64,000 nucleotides of DNA from Phytohabitans houttuyneae. GTDB taxonomy: Bacteria; Actinomycetota; Actinomycetes; Mycobacteriales; Micromonosporaceae. The stretch covers positions 4,331,001 to 4,395,000 of the forward strand of contig NZ_BLPF01000001.1 in assembly GCF_011764425.1 (NCBI RefSeq). The letters are read 5' to 3'. This document shows, piece by piece, positions 16,516 to 25,827 of the stretch. Made by a program: the position numbers and the translations under genes. Within the stretch, counting starts at the first letter, position 1. The number at the start of each line of letters is the position of its first letter. Below the pieces are notes generated by a model, which did not search any database, had not been told where the DNA came from, and saw only the letters and a list, made by a program, of their open reading frames with translations.

Positions 16516-18453
16516 TCACTTACTCCAACTGAGCCAGGCTTGGGTGTCCAAGGTGGACATGTTCGTGGCCATGAGGCCGCTCTCCGAGACCGTCCACAGG
16601 TCGTCGCCGATGACCAGGGAACGGCGGATCATCTCGAGGCCGGGCTGCGTCGCCTTGTGCGAGACGGTGCCCACCTCGGAGATCGCGTTGTCGCCGATGC
16701 GCAGCACCAGCGCGCCGTTGCTGCCCTTGTCCCGCTCCCACACCGACAGCGGCATCACCAGCAGCCGGTCCTCCGGCCAGTAGAGGAACGCGTGCGGGTC
16801 GTACTCCGCCTCGGAGTAGGCCGACTTCACGTGGTGCTGCGCGAGGCGAGCCGGACTGTCCAGGTTGGACACGTCGAAGAGCGAGATCTGTGTGCCCTGC
16901 GTACGGCCCTGGTCCGACGCCTCCTGGCCGACGCCGATCACCCGCCCCACCTCGGCCGGGTGCAGGTAGGCGGAGTAGCCGGTGATCTTCAGCTCGCCCG
17001 CGACGCGCGGCTTGGCCGGGTCGGTCAGGTCCACTGTGTACAGCGGGTCGGTCTGCCGGAACGTCACGACGTACCCCGTCGTGCCGGCGAAGCGCACCGC
17101 GTAGATCCGCTCCCCCTTGCCCAGTCCGGTCACCTTGCCGACCTCGGGCAGGGAGTTTCCGGCGAGGCGCAACACGTACACGGTGGAGCTGGACTTCGGC
17201 GACTCGCCCCACGTGCGGCCGCTGGTGGTGGCCACCCGCAGGTGACCGTCCCATTCGGACATCGCGTACTGGTTGATCAGCCAGCCGTGCACCGAGCCGG
17301 AGCCGGCGTAGACGGGGCGGCCGGACTGCGAGATGTCGAAGCGGTAGATCTCGGTGATCTCGTCCTCGGGCTTGGGCTCACCGTTGCTCTGCTGCAGCCA
17401 GCCCATCACCCGCCACCGCTGGTCGTTGGCGATGTAGAGGCTGGACCCGTTGCTGTACACCGTGTCGCCGTCGGCCACCACGCCGACCGGGTTGCCGTCG
17501 CCGAGGCCGTCGGCGCCGAGGTCGAAGCTGAGCACGGTGACCATCGAGGTGCCCGAGTACGTGGCCGGGCGGGAGTAGCGCTCGCAGCCGACCAAGCCCT
17601 TTGACGTGTTGCCGCCGGTCGTGACCGTGTACTTCGGGAACCAGTCGTCCGCCGTGGCCTTGTCGATGATCCGCTTGTTGGCGGCCACCCGCTGCTTGTC
17701 GGTGCCGTGCTCGCGGTACGGAAACTCCAGGCGGGGGGAGGAGCGCACCACGACGCGGGCGGTGCCGCCGACCTGCCGCGCGTCCACGAGGTTGCCGTCC
17801 ACCTCGTACTCGCTGATCTTCTTGGGCGCGCCGGAGATGTCCAGGAGGATGAGCCGCGCGCTCATGGAGCCCGCCGGTCGGGCGATGTCACGGGCGGCGG
17901 CGTGCCAGCCGCCGCGGATCAGGGCCAGCGCGCGGTCGCCCTGCAGGAGCAGCGTGCCGTCGCCCCACCGGACCGGATCGTCGGGGTTGGCGGCCAGGTC
18001 GAGCTTGCCGGTCAGCTTGCGGGACGAGGCGTCCACGACGCGGACGACGCCCTGCTGGAGCGTGACTATCCGCCGGCCGTCGGTCTTGACCAGGTCCGGC
18101 TCGTCGACGCCGGCCTCGTGCGTGTTGGTGCCCGAGTAGCTGGTCGCCTTCTGCGCCGTGGGCGCGCCGCCGGCGGCGGTGTCCGCCGCGCCCGCCGCGG
18201 ACCGCGCGCCCTCGGCGAACGTGACGACGTCGCCGCCGAAGCCATAAGGCCCGACGTACTCCTTGGCCGCCTTCTTCATCAACTGCAGCCCGTTGGCGCA
18301 GGAGTCGAAGGCGACGAGCTTGAACTGCCCGGCGGGCACGCCGGGATCGCGCTGGGCGGGCGGGCTCGGCGGCTCCGGCGACGAGGTGCACCCGGCGAGG
18401 GCGACCAGCAGCGCGAGCGGCACGCTCGCGGCGACCGCGAGTCTCGGTGTCAT
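16516..18453 (-). CDS. Secreted beta-propeller lipoprotein
   Basis: A 645-residue lipoprotein. The signal peptide ends in the lipobox LVALAGC, so the mature protein is lipid-anchored outside the membrane. The body matches the secreted beta-propeller domain family (C-terminal beta-propeller, Pfam Beta_propel). The characteristic stretch is THEAGVDEPDLVKTDGRRIV near residues 112-131, followed by repeated blade-like segments such as VRVVDASSRKLTGKLDL and SLFDVSNLDSPARLAQHHV. The role is unknown, perhaps protein or ligand binding at the cell surface. No adjacent same-strand partner except the Lrp gene upstream, whose stop is 57 bases away. Confidence 0.88.
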   Translation of the reverse strand: MTPRLAVAASVPLALLVALAGCTSSPEPPSPPAQRDPGVPAGQFKLVAFDSCANGLQLMKKAAKEYVGPYGFGGDVVTFAEGARSAAGAADTAAGGAPTAQKATSYSGTNTHEAGVDEPDLVKTDGRRIVTLQQGVVRVVDASSRKLTGKLDLAANPDDPVRWGDGTLLLQGDRALALIRGGWHAAARDIARPAGSMSARLILLDISGAPKKISEYEVDGNLVDARQVGGTARVVVRSSPRLEFPYREHGTDKQRVAANKRIIDKATADDWFPKYTVTTGGNTSKGLVGCERYSRPATYSGTSMVTVLSFDLGADGLGDGNPVGVVADGDTVYSNGSSLYIANDQRWRVMGWLQQSNGEPKPEDEITEIYRFDISQSGRPVYAGSGSVHGWLINQYAMSEWDGHLRVATTSGRTWGESPKSSSTVYVLRLAGNSLPEVGKVTGLGKGERIYAVRFAGTTGYVVTFRQTDPLYTVDLTDPAKPRVAGELKITGYSAYLHPAEVGRVIGVGQEASDQGRTQGTQISLFDVSNLDSPARLAQHHVKSAYSEAEYDPHAFLYWPEDRLLVMPLSVWERDKGSNGALVLRIGDNAISEVGTVSHKATQPGLEMIRRSLVIGDDLWTVSESGLMATNMSTLDTQAWLSWSK

Positions 18454-18510
18454 GGGGCTTTGACGCCGCGCTGGCGAAAGGCGTTCCCAGCGTTTCGACG
18501 CCGGTCTCGG

Positions 18511-18969
18511 TCAGATCGGTGCGGCGACGACCGTGGGGGAGTCGACCAGCCGGGACAGGACGATCGTGCTGCGGGTAGATGTCACGAAGGCTTGGGCCCG
18601 CAGCCGCTCGAGGGCGTCCTCCAGATGCGCGATGTCCGCCGCGCGCAGGTGGACGAGCGCGTCGGCCTCGCCGGATACCGTGTACGCGCCGACAACCTCG
18701 GGGAGCCGCCGCACCGCCACCGCGATCTGCGTCGGCGTGGTGCGGCCGGCACAGAAGAGCTCGACGAACGCTTCCGTGGTCCAGCCCACCGCGGCGGGGT
18801 CGATGACGGCCGTGAATCCCCGGATCACGCCGCTGGCCCGCAGGCGGTCGACGCGGCGCTTGACCGCCGGTGCGGACAGGGAGACGCGGGCGCCGATGTC
18901 CGAATACGAAGCGCGGGCGTCGGCCACAAGTGACGCAATGATTCGCTGGTCTACGTCGTCGATCTGCAA
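18511..18969 (-). CDS. Lrp/AsnC-family transcriptional regulator
   Basis: A 152-residue feast/famine regulator. An N-terminal helix-turn-helix (LVADARASYSDIGARVSLSAPAVKRRVDRL, about 10-40) is followed by an AsnC ligand-binding domain (VVGAYTVSGEADALVHLRAADI). The TTG at 18969 is chosen because GGAGAGG lies seven bases upstream; the other in-frame TTG at 18990 overlaps that site. It is divergent from the DDAH-type gene with about 66 bases between starts. Lrp members usually control their divergent neighbour in response to an amino acid, so it probably regulates arginine-derivative degradation (inference). Confidence 0.88.
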   Translation of the reverse strand: MQIDDVDQRIIASLVADARASYSDIGARVSLSAPAVKRRVDRLRASGVIRGFTAVIDPAAVGWTTEAFVELFCAGRTTPTQIAVAVRRLPEVVGAYTVSGEADALVHLRAADIAHLEDALERLRAQAFVTSTRSTIVLSRLVDSPTVVAAPI

Positions 18970-19023
18970 CGTTCCGCCTCTCCGACGCAAGATTTTCGGC
19001 TGTCACCGAACATGCAGCGTACC

Positions 19024-19029
19024 TACTCT
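19024..19029 (+). promoter_or_regulatory. Leaderless -10 element of the DDAH-type gene
   Basis: TACTCT is six bases before the GTG at 19036. It lies downstream of the alternative ATG at 19012, which decides the start. Confidence 0.5.
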
Positions 19030-19035
19030 TTGTGC

Positions 19036-19860
19036 GTGACCCAGCAGCGCATGCCGCGAAACCGGACATATCTCATGTGCCCGCCTGAGCACTATGAGGT
19101 GGCTTACGCGATCAACCCGTGGATGGACACCACCACACCGGTCGACACCGAGCTGGCGCTCAAGCAGTGGGAGCGGCTGCGTGAGACCCTCAGCGGCCTG
19201 GGGCACACGGTCCACGTGCTGGCGCCCGAGCCGTACCTGCCCGACATGGTGTACGCGGCCAACGGCGCCTTCACCGTCGACGGCGTGGCCTACGGGGCCC
19301 GCTTCAAGTACGCACAGCGCACCGCCGAGGCGAGCGCGCACCGGTCGTTCTACGAGGCGGGCGGCTGGCAGTTCCGCGCGCCTACGCAGACAAACGAGGG
19401 CGAGGGCGACTTCGCGTACCTGCCCGCGGCGTACGGCGGATTGATCCTCGCCGGCTACGGCTTCCGCACCGAGCCGGACGCGCACGCCGAGGCCCAGGAC
19501 ATGCTGCGCCGGCCGGCGGTCTCGCTGCACCTCGTCGACCCGCGCTTCTACCACCTCGACACCGCGCTGGCGGCGCTCGACGACCGCACGATCACGTACT
19601 ACCCGGGTGCCTTCTCGGCCGGGTCGCAGCAGGTGCTGCGCCAGCTCTTCCCGGACGCGGTGCTTGCCGACGAGGCGGACGCGTACGCCTTCGGTCTCAA
19701 CCTGGTCAGCGACGGCCGCAACGTGGTGCTCAACAGCGAGGCCATCGGCATGGCGCGCAAGGTCGAGGCGGCCGGCTACACACCGGTGCTGGTCGAGCTC
19801 TCCGAGCTGAAGAAGGGTGGCGGCAGCGTCAAGTGCTGCGTCGCTGAGCTGCGTCCCTGA
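19036..19860 (+). CDS. ddaH: Dimethylarginine dimethylaminohydrolase-type amidinohydrolase
   Basis: A 274-residue guanidino-group-modifying enzyme. DDAH hydrolyses methylated arginine to citrulline and methylamine; related enzymes act on arginine or ornithine pathways. Seen here are the substrate-handling EGEGDFAYL block, the LNLVSDGRNVVLNSEA region and the C-terminal GGGSVKCCVAELRP, which contains the catalytic Cys (267 or 268). The length fits the family. The GTG at 19036 with a leaderless TACTCT element is preferred over an ATG eight codons upstream. The divergent Lrp gene is the likely regulator. Exact substrate unproven; actinobacterial homologues are sometimes placed beside ornithine aminotransferase, which is absent here. 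Confidence 0.85.
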   Translation: MTQQRMPRNRTYLMCPPEHYEVAYAINPWMDTTTPVDTELALKQWERLRETLSGLGHTVHVLAPEPYLPDMVYAANGAFTVDGVAYGARFKYAQRTAEASAHRSFYEAGGWQFRAPTQTNEGEGDFAYLPAAYGGLILAGYGFRTEPDAHAEAQDMLRRPAVSLHLVDPRFYHLDTALAALDDRTITYYPGAFSAGSQQVLRQLFPDAVLADEADAYAFGLNLVSDGRNVVLNSEAIGMARKVEAAGYTPVLVELSELKKGGGSVKCCVAELRP

Positions 19861-19862
19861 GC

Positions 19863-19898
19863 CTGTGCGGGGGGCCGTCGCGCCGGCCTCCCGCACAG
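19863..19898. terminator. Bidirectional hairpin between convergent genes
   Basis: Nine-base arms CTGTGCGGG and CCCGCACAG enclose further GC pairing. It lies between the DDAH-type stop and the convergent binding-protein stop. Confidence 0.7.
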
Positions 19899-19908
19899 AA
19901 CAACGCTT

Positions 19909-21105
19909 CTAGCCGAGCGTCGCGAGCTCGCTCAGCAGCACGTTCGACATGACCTGGCCGTCGGGCCGCACCTGCCGCAGGTACCAGCGCTGCTGCGGTG
20001 TGCGCGGCTGGTTGAACTGCCACGTCCCGCGCGGGCTGTCGATCTGGCCCACCCGGCCGAGCATCAGGTTGACCTGCTGCGCGGTGGGGCGCCCTCGGCA
20101 CAGCCGGATGGCGCGGTCGAGCACCTGCGCCGCGTCGTAGGACGCCATGGCGGACGCCGAGGGCAGCAGGTCGTGCTCGCGCTGGTACGCCGTGGCGAAG
20201 AGGCGGTTGGCGGCGTTGTTGAGGTCGGCCGAGTAGTTCATGGCGGTGTAGATGCCCTGTGCCGCCTCGTCGCCCATGTCTTCGATGGCGGTGCCCTCGG
20301 TGAAGCCGCCGGGCGCGTAGACGGTCGCGTCGAGCCCCTCCGACCGGTACTGCTTCACGAACTCGACGGCGGCCGGCCCGGTGTAAAACGCATACACCAC
20401 GTCTGCGCCGCTCGTCTTGAGCTGGCCGAGCGTCGGGCGGAAGAAGTCCTTGCCGGGTGCGGTGGTCGCCTGGGTCCAGAAGGTCTCGATGAGCCGCGCG
20501 TCGGTCGCGCCGAACGTCTGCCGGAACTTGTCCACCGCGTCCCGGCCTGTGTCGTCGGTGGGTGCGATCACGGCCACCCGCTGGCTGGCCGGCACGATGC
20601 CCGTCAGGTAGCCACCGAGCGCCTGGCTCGGGTCGCTGTCGACGAACGAGGCGGACCAGATGTACAGCACGCCCTGCAGGGTGCCGGGAACGCCGTTGGT
20701 GGCGAGGAGGGGCACCGTGGCGCCCTCGATCGTGTCTCGCATGCCGGCGAGCGAGGCGGAGTTGGCCACACCGGTGAGCGCGAGCGCGCCCTGCTGGAGC
20801 AGTGACTCGACGGCGGCCTTCGCGGACTTGGCGTCGGCACCCTCGTCGGCCGTCACCAGCTGGACGGGGTGGCCGCCGAGCCGGTTTTGGTTGAGCTGGA
20901 GGTAGAGCTGGAAGCCGTTGACGAGCTCGTCACCGATCACCTTCAGCGGGCCGGTCTGCGGCGCCACGAGTCCGATCCGGACCGGGTCGTCGCTGAGCTG
21001 TGGCTCGTTGTCGGCGCTCTCGTCGGAGGCGCACGCGGCCGCGAATCCGGCTGCGCCGAGCGCCGCGAAGAGTTTCAGCGCCTGCCGGCGGTCTATCTGG
21101 GGCAC
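19909..21105 (-). CDS. Tat-exported branched-chain amino acid/amide-type substrate-binding lipoprotein
   Basis: A 398-residue periplasmic-binding-protein-fold (type 1, LivJ-like) lipoprotein. The signal has a twin-arginine motif (DRRQALKLF) and a lipobox AAAC, so it is likely folded before export and lipid-anchored. The mature part starts PVRIGLVAPQTGPLKVIGDE and continues with VVYAFYTGPAAVEFVKQYR. The GTG at 21105 is chosen because GGGAAAGG lies just upstream. No permease or ATPase gene adjoins it, so it is an orphan receptor: it may serve a transporter elsewhere or act in sensing. Ligand unknown. Confidence 0.88.
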   Translation of the reverse strand: MPQIDRRQALKLFAALGAAGFAAACASDESADNEPQLSDDPVRIGLVAPQTGPLKVIGDELVNGFQLYLQLNQNRLGGHPVQLVTADEGADAKSAKAAVESLLQQGALALTGVANSASLAGMRDTIEGATVPLLATNGVPGTLQGVLYIWSASFVDSDPSQALGGYLTGIVPASQRVAVIAPTDDTGRDAVDKFRQTFGATDARLIETFWTQATTAPGKDFFRPTLGQLKTSGADVVYAFYTGPAAVEFVKQYRSEGLDATVYAPGGFTEGTAIEDMGDEAAQGIYTAMNYSADLNNAANRLFATAYQREHDLLPSASAMASYDAAQVLDRAIRLCRGRPTAQQVNLMLGRVGQIDSPRGTWQFNQPRTPQQRWYLRQVRPDGQVMSNVLLSELATLG

Positions 21106-21253
21106 GGTCACCCTTTCCCGAGGTCGAGGGCCGGATCGCGGCCCACACGGCTGTCTACCCGGTTCGCGACGCTGCGTCAATGAAGCTTTTTCAACCTGGG
21201 ACCCAGAGCGAGCGCTCCGGCACGCAGAGCGCCGCCCTACCGGACCAGGTTGA

Positions 21254-22027
21254 TCAAGGGTGCATCGATTGCAGCGACCGCTTCACCACCGGCCAGGCCG
21301 TCGACTGGGGGTCGATAAGGGCGAAATGTTCTACGTCAGGTAGTTCGATAAGTGAAACATCCCCACCTTCGGCGCGTGCGGTCGCGGTGTACTTCCGGCT
21401 TATCTCCACCGGAACGTGGCGGTCGCGAGCGCCGTGAATGATCACACTCCGTGCACCCGGAGGCGTGCGGGCGGAAGGATCGGCCTCCGCGTACCGATCC
21501 GGCACATCGTTCGGCCCGCCGCCGAGCAGTGCGGCCACCGCGCCGCGGTCGAGATCGAGCCGGTGCGCCTCGGCCAGGTCGGCGACCGGGGCGAGGGCCA
21601 CGACACCGAGCACGGGCGTGGGGCCGGCAAGCGCGTACCAGAGCGCCAGGTGGCCACCCGCCGAATGCCCGAGCAGCAGCGGCGGGGACCAGCCCAGCCC
21701 CATCAGCTGCGGCACAGCGGTGATGCCGGCCACGACATCGGCGAACGTGCCCGGCCAACCGCCGCCCGGCTGCCCGGTCCGCCGGTACTCCAGCTGGGCG
21801 ACGGGGTAACCCGCCGCGGCCAGCTCGATGGCGAGTGGCGAGGTGTGTGATCGATCCCACTCCGACCGCCAGAAGCCGCCGTGCACCAGGATCACCAGGG
21901 GGCGTGCTTTGGCACCGGGTGGGGGCATCCGCACGTCAGCGATCTGGTCGGGATGGTCGCCATACCGCACTGTGGCGTCCGGCGGCGGGGTCTGTCGGTG
22001 GAGGACACCGCGGGGGTCGCTGGACAT
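21254..22027 (-). CDS. Alpha/beta hydrolase (BD-FAE / kynurenine formamidase-like)
   Basis: A 257-residue serine hydrolase. The oxyanion motif HGGFW and the nucleophile elbow GHSAGG are intact, and the catalytic His is probably in VEHFALI near the C-terminus. The HGGFWR form is typical of the esterase/kynurenine formamidase branch, but no tryptophan-degradation gene is nearby. It is divergent from the proteasome activator gene. A TAGCGT element six bases before the ATG suggests a leaderless message. Confidence 0.85.
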   Translation of the reverse strand: MSSDPRGVLHRQTPPPDATVRYGDHPDQIADVRMPPPGAKARPLVILVHGGFWRSEWDRSHTSPLAIELAAAGYPVAQLEYRRTGQPGGGWPGTFADVVAGITAVPQLMGLGWSPPLLLGHSAGGHLALWYALAGPTPVLGVVALAPVADLAEAHRLDLDRGAVAALLGGGPNDVPDRYAEADPSARTPPGARSVIIHGARDRHVPVEISRKYTATARAEGGDVSLIELPDVEHFALIDPQSTAWPVVKRSLQSMHP

Positions 22028-22033
22028 GCCGAG

Positions 22034-22039
22034 ACGCTA
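22034..22039 (-). promoter_or_regulatory. Leaderless -10 element of the hydrolase gene
   Basis: TAGCGT is six bases before the ATG at 22027. Confidence 0.45.
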
Positions 22040-22110
22040 TCCCGACGCCGGACCCCGGAGTTGCCCCACCGGTGCCCGCCGGCCGAGGCACCTGAGCGAA
22101 GATGGACGGC

Positions 22111-22692
22111 ATGACCGAAGCACCCCGCAATCCGGAAGAGCCCGGCCCTTCCCCGGGCACCGTCGTGGTGGTCGGTCCGGACGGACGTCCGGTCGGCACC
22201 GTCGATACCGACGCGGAGTCCGATGGCGAGGATCCGTCGCGACTGATCGAGCAGCCGGCAAAGGTCATGCGCATCGGCAGCATGATCAAGCAGCTCCTCG
22301 AAGAGGTGAAGGCCGCGCCGCTCGACGAGGCCAGCCGCAGCCGACTTCGCGAGATCCACAAGCGTTCGATCACCGAGCTCGAAGACGGCCTCGCGCCCGA
22401 GCTGCGCGACGAGCTGGAGCGCCTGTCGCTGCCCTTCGAAGAGGGCGTGACGCCGAGCGAGGGCGAGCTGCGGGTCGCGCAGGCGCAACTGGTCGGCTGG
22501 CTGGAGGGCCTCTTCCACGGCATCCAGGCCGCGCTGGTGGCCCAGCAGATGGCCGCCCGCCTGCAGCTGGAGCAGATGCGCGGCGGCCGTCCCGCACTGC
22601 CCGCGGTGCCCGGCGGCCTCATGCCCGGCATGCCCGGCGGCCAGCAGCCCCCGCAGCCGGGCGAAAGCGGCCGCACCGGCCAGTACCTCTAG
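22111..22692 (+). CDS. bpa: Bacterial proteasome activator Bpa
   Basis: A 193-residue ring-forming, ATP-independent activator of the actinobacterial 20S proteasome. The conserved core EQPAKVMRIGSMIKQLLEEV and the block AQLVGWLEGLFHGIQAALVA match the family, and the last four residues are GQYL, the tail that docks in the proteasome alpha-ring and opens its gate. The N-terminal 50 residues are acidic and disordered, and a Gly/Pro/Met-rich linker precedes the tail. An ATG three codons upstream (22102) is an alternative start. The proteasome genes themselves are not in the window, which is normal for this gene. Confidence 0.95.
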   Translation: MTEAPRNPEEPGPSPGTVVVVGPDGRPVGTVDTDAESDGEDPSRLIEQPAKVMRIGSMIKQLLEEVKAAPLDEASRSRLREIHKRSITELEDGLAPELRDELERLSLPFEEGVTPSEGELRVAQAQLVGWLEGLFHGIQAALVAQQMAARLQLEQMRGGRPALPAVPGGLMPGMPGGQQPPQPGESGRTGQYL

Positions 22693-22802
22693 GACCCACA
22701 AGAGCTTCGAGAGATCCGGGCTACCGCGACGTCCGCGGTGGTCCGGACCGTTGCTCCCGCGGCCTCACCCTCCGCGGTCGCACAACCAAACCCCGGTCAC
22801 CA

Positions 22803-23624
22803 CTAGGGCTGGCTCTCCAGTTCGAAGAGGTCCTCGAGGTACGCGGCGACCCCGTCCTCGTCGTTCGACAGCGTCACGTCGTCGGCGATCTCGCGGACGG
22901 CGGGGTGGGCGTTTCCGACGGCGACGGCGCGGCCGGCCCAGGTCAGCATCGGCACGTCGTTCGGCATGTCACCGAATGCCACCACTTCGGCCGGCTCGAT
23001 GCCGTGCTGCTCGCAAAACCAGGCCAGCCCGGCCGCCTTCGTCACGCCCGCGGCCGAGATCTCGATCAGGCCGGAGTACGACGAGTGCGTCGCCTCCGCC
23101 AGCCCGCCGAGCGCCGCCGCCACGATCTGGACGAACGCGTCCGGGTCGCGGCGGCCGGCCCGGATGAGCAGCTTGACCGCCGGCACCGAGGCCACCTCCT
23201 CGGGCGTGGCGAGGACCCGGATCGACGGGTCTTCGGCGTCCCACAGCACCGGCCACTCGGCGTCGTGGCGCAGCTCACGCCCGTCCGCGACCTCGACCGC
23301 GAAGACCGCGCCGGGCACCTCGGCACGCAGCCGCTGGGTCACCTCGGCGAGCAGGTCAGGGGCGAGCGGATTGGCGCGCAGCACGCGGTCGGTGCCCGGG
23401 TCGTAGACGACGGCGCCGTTGGCGCAGATGGCCGGGAGCGGCTCGTGCAGCTGGTTGTACACCTGGCTGAGCCACCGCACCGGGCGGCCGGTGACCATCA
23501 CGACAAGCGTGCCCCGCTTGGCGATCCGGGCCAGCACGTCGGCTGTGCGCGGGCTGATCGAGCGATCCTGCCGCACCAGCGTCCCGTCGAGATCCGTGGC
23601 GACCAGGCGCGGCAACTCTCCCAT
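22803..23624 (-). CDS. Cof-type HAD-superfamily phosphatase (downstream copy)
   Basis: A 273-residue HAD phosphatase of the Cof subfamily. Motif I is ATDLDGTLV, motif II MVTGRP, motif III a lysine in AVKLLIRAG, and motif IV GDMPNDVPML. The family hydrolyses small sugar or nucleotide phosphates. Its ATG shares one base with the stop of the upstream paralogue (TGATG), so the pair is translationally coupled. The two proteins have identical length and parallel motifs, indicating tandem duplication. Confidence 0.9.
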   Translation of the reverse strand: MGELPRLVATDLDGTLVRQDRSISPRTADVLARIAKRGTLVVMVTGRPVRWLSQVYNQLHEPLPAICANGAVVYDPGTDRVLRANPLAPDLLAEVTQRLRAEVPGAVFAVEVADGRELRHDAEWPVLWDAEDPSIRVLATPEEVASVPAVKLLIRAGRRDPDAFVQIVAAALGGLAEATHSSYSGLIEISAAGVTKAAGLAWFCEQHGIEPAEVVAFGDMPNDVPMLTWAGRAVAVGNAHPAVREIADDVTLSNDEDGVAAYLEDLFELESQP

Positions 23625-24445
23625 CAACGGGACAGTAGCCGATCGAGGTAGACCGCCACGCCGTCGTCGTCGTTGCGCAAGGTCACTTCGTCGGCGAGCA
23701 GGCGCACCGTCGGGTGGGCGTTGGAGACCGCGACGCGCCCCCAGCCGGCCCACTCGAACATCGGGATGTCGTTTGGCATGTCGCCGAAGACCAGCACCTC
23801 CGCCGGGTCGACGCCGAGCAGGTCGGCCACGACGGTGAGACCGGTGGCCTTGTCGACACCGGGCGGGCAGATCTCCACGAAGCCGAGGCCCGCCTGCGTC
23901 ACCGACGCCTGGTCCGGCCGCACGATCTCGCGGGCGGTGGCCAGCAGCGTGTCGACGTCGTGGTCGACCGTGCGGGCGAACGCCTTGATCACGGTGCCGC
24001 TGAGGCAGTCGGCCCGGGAACGCTGCTCAAAGCGCTCCGGGTACCGCCAGAAGGGGTCGAAATCGCCCCACAGCGGCGAGTCCGGCCCGTCGAGCGCCTC
24101 GACCATCACGGTCAGCGGCCCGACCCTCGCCTCGATGTCGGTGATCAGCTTTGCCAGCACCTCGCCGGGGAGACGCTCGTCACGCAGGATCACCGGACCC
24201 GCCGGGTCGGTCTGGTCGATGACCCGCCCGCCGCCGGCCATCACCAGGTAGTCGGCCGCCCGGATGTCGTTGCGAGTCAGCTCGGCGAGCCGCGGCCCGC
24301 GCCCCGTCGCGCCCACGATCGGGATGCCGGCCCCCCGCACACGGTCGAGCACCTGGTGGGTGAACTCCGACACCGTGTCATCGCTGCGCACCAGCGTGCC
24401 GTCGAGGTCGGTGGCGATGAGTTTCGGCAGTCCCGGGCGCGGCAT
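23624..24445 (-). CDS. Cof-type HAD-superfamily phosphatase (upstream copy)
   Basis: A 273-residue HAD phosphatase paralogous to the next gene. Motif I ATDLDGTLVRSD, motif II GATGRG, and motif IV FGDMPNDIPMFEWAG are present. The cap region differs from its neighbour, so the substrates probably differ. A GGAGGG ribosome site lies just upstream of the ATG. It follows serS by 114 bases on the same strand. Confidence 0.9.
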   Translation of the reverse strand: MPRPGLPKLIATDLDGTLVRSDDTVSEFTHQVLDRVRGAGIPIVGATGRGPRLAELTRNDIRAADYLVMAGGGRVIDQTDPAGPVILRDERLPGEVLAKLITDIEARVGPLTVMVEALDGPDSPLWGDFDPFWRYPERFEQRSRADCLSGTVIKAFARTVDHDVDTLLATAREIVRPDQASVTQAGLGFVEICPPGVDKATGLTVVADLLGVDPAEVLVFGDMPNDIPMFEWAGWGRVAVSNAHPTVRLLADEVTLRNDDDGVAVYLDRLLSR

Positions 24446-24559
24446 GGTCCCTCCTCACCCGGCCGGGACCGGGGGCGGTGACTCCGCTCCAGCACCGGCG
24501 GGGGAGCAACCGTACCTCACCGACCGCTACTCATCCATGACTTTCGTGCGACGCGGAGG

Positions 24560-25813
24560 TCACACGGGCTCTAACACGTCACGCCCACCCAGATAGGGCT
24601 GGAGCGCCTTGGGCACCCGCACCGAGCCGTCCGGCTGCTGGTGGTTTTCCAGGATCGGGATGAGCCAGCGGGTGGTGGCGAGCGTGCCGTTGAGCGTGGC
24701 GGCCGTCTGGGTCTTGCCGTCCTCGTCGCGGTAGCGGATGCCCAGGCGGCGGGCCTGGAACGTCGTGCAGTTCGACGTCGACGTCACCTCGCGGTACCGG
24801 CCCTGCGACGGCACCCACGCCTCGCAGTCGTACTTGCGGGCCGCGCTCGTGCCCAGGTCGCCGGCGGCCACGTCGATCACGCGGTACGGCACCTCGACCT
24901 TGGCCAGCATCTCCTCCTGCCACGCGAGCAGCCGCAGGTGCTCGTCGTGCGCCACCTCGGGCCGGCAGAAGCTGAACATCTCCACCTTGTCGAACTGGTG
25001 CACCCGCAGGATTCCGCGCACATCCTTGCCGTGCGACCCGGCCTCGCGGCGGAAGCAGGTCGACCAGCCGGCGTACCGCGTGGGCTGCTCCAGGTCGAGG
25101 ATCTCGCCCGAGTGGTACGCCGCGAGCGGCGCCTCACTCGTGCCGACCAGGAAGAGGTCGTCCGCCTCCAGCCGGTAGACCTCACTGGCGTGCGCGCCGA
25201 GGAAGCCGGTGCCCTCCATCGACTCCGGCTTGAGCAGCACGGGCGGGATGGCGGGGGTGAAGCCGTACTCCACGGCCTGGGAGATCGCGAGCTGCAGCAG
25301 GCCGAGCTCCAGGAGCGCGCCCACGCCGGTGAGGAAGTAGAAACGGCTGCCGGAGACCTTCGCGCCGCGCTCCATGTCGATCGCGCGCAATGCCTCACCC
25401 AGCTCAAGGTGGTCACGCGGGCTGTCGAGGCTCGGCTTCTGCCCGACCTCGCGCAGCACCACGAAGTCGTCTTCGCCGCCCGCGGGCGCGCCATCCTCCA
25501 CCACGTTGGGCACGGCCAACTGCGCCTGACGCAGTGCCTGCTCGGCTTGGGTGGCGGCAGCCTCGGCCGCCTTCACCTCGGCCGACAACTCCTTGGTACG
25601 TGTCAGGAGCGCGGCCTTTTCCTCGCCCTTGGCCTGCGAGACCTGCTTGCCCAGCGACTTCTGCTCGGCGCGCAGCACCTCGAAGGCCTGCACCGCCGCA
25701 CGGCGCTCCTCGTCGGCGCGCAGCAGGTCATCGACAAGGGACTCGGACTCACCACGCGCTCGCTGGCTGGCACGGACAGCGTCGGGGTCGTCGCGGAGCA
25801 GGCGGAGGTCCAT
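24560..25813 (-). CDS. serS: Seryl-tRNA synthetase
   Basis: Class II synthetase charging tRNA-Ser with serine; essential, cytoplasmic, homodimeric. The 417 residues include the N-terminal coiled-coil tRNA-binding arm (about 30-100, rich in Ala/Glu/Lys). Motif 2 is [20 protein letters not shown], and motif 3 is [15 protein letters not shown]; the serine-binding TSE is in LVGTSEAPL. The start [14 protein letters not shown] is typical of the family. It lies 14 bases after the stop of an upstream membrane-protein gene on the same strand, so they may be co-transcribed. Confidence 0.98.
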   Translation of the reverse strand: MDLRLLRDDPDAVRASQRARGESESLVDDLLRADEERRAAVQAFEVLRAEQKSLGKQVSQAKGEEKAALLTRTKELSAEVKAAEAAATQAEQALRQAQLAVPNVVEDGAPAGGEDDFVVLREVGQKPSLDSPRDHLELGEALRAIDMERGAKVSGSRFYFLTGVGALLELGLLQLAISQAVEYGFTPAIPPVLLKPESMEGTGFLGAHASEVYRLEADDLFLVGTSEAPLAAYHSGEILDLEQPTRYAGWSTCFRREAGSHGKDVRGILRVHQFDKVEMFSFCRPEVAHDEHLRLLAWQEEMLAKVEVPYRVIDVAAGDLGTSAARKYDCEAWVPSQGRYREVTSTSNCTTFQARRLGIRYRDEDGKTQTAATLNGTLATTRWLIPILENHQQPDGSVRVPKALQPYLGGRDVLEPV

Positions 25814-25827
25814 CACAGAACAAAAGC

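Noticed and set aside
24446-24559. Possible small gene between serS and the HAD pair
   Set aside because: Only GC-rich hairpin-prone sequence and the ribosome site of the HAD gene are seen; no convincing frame.
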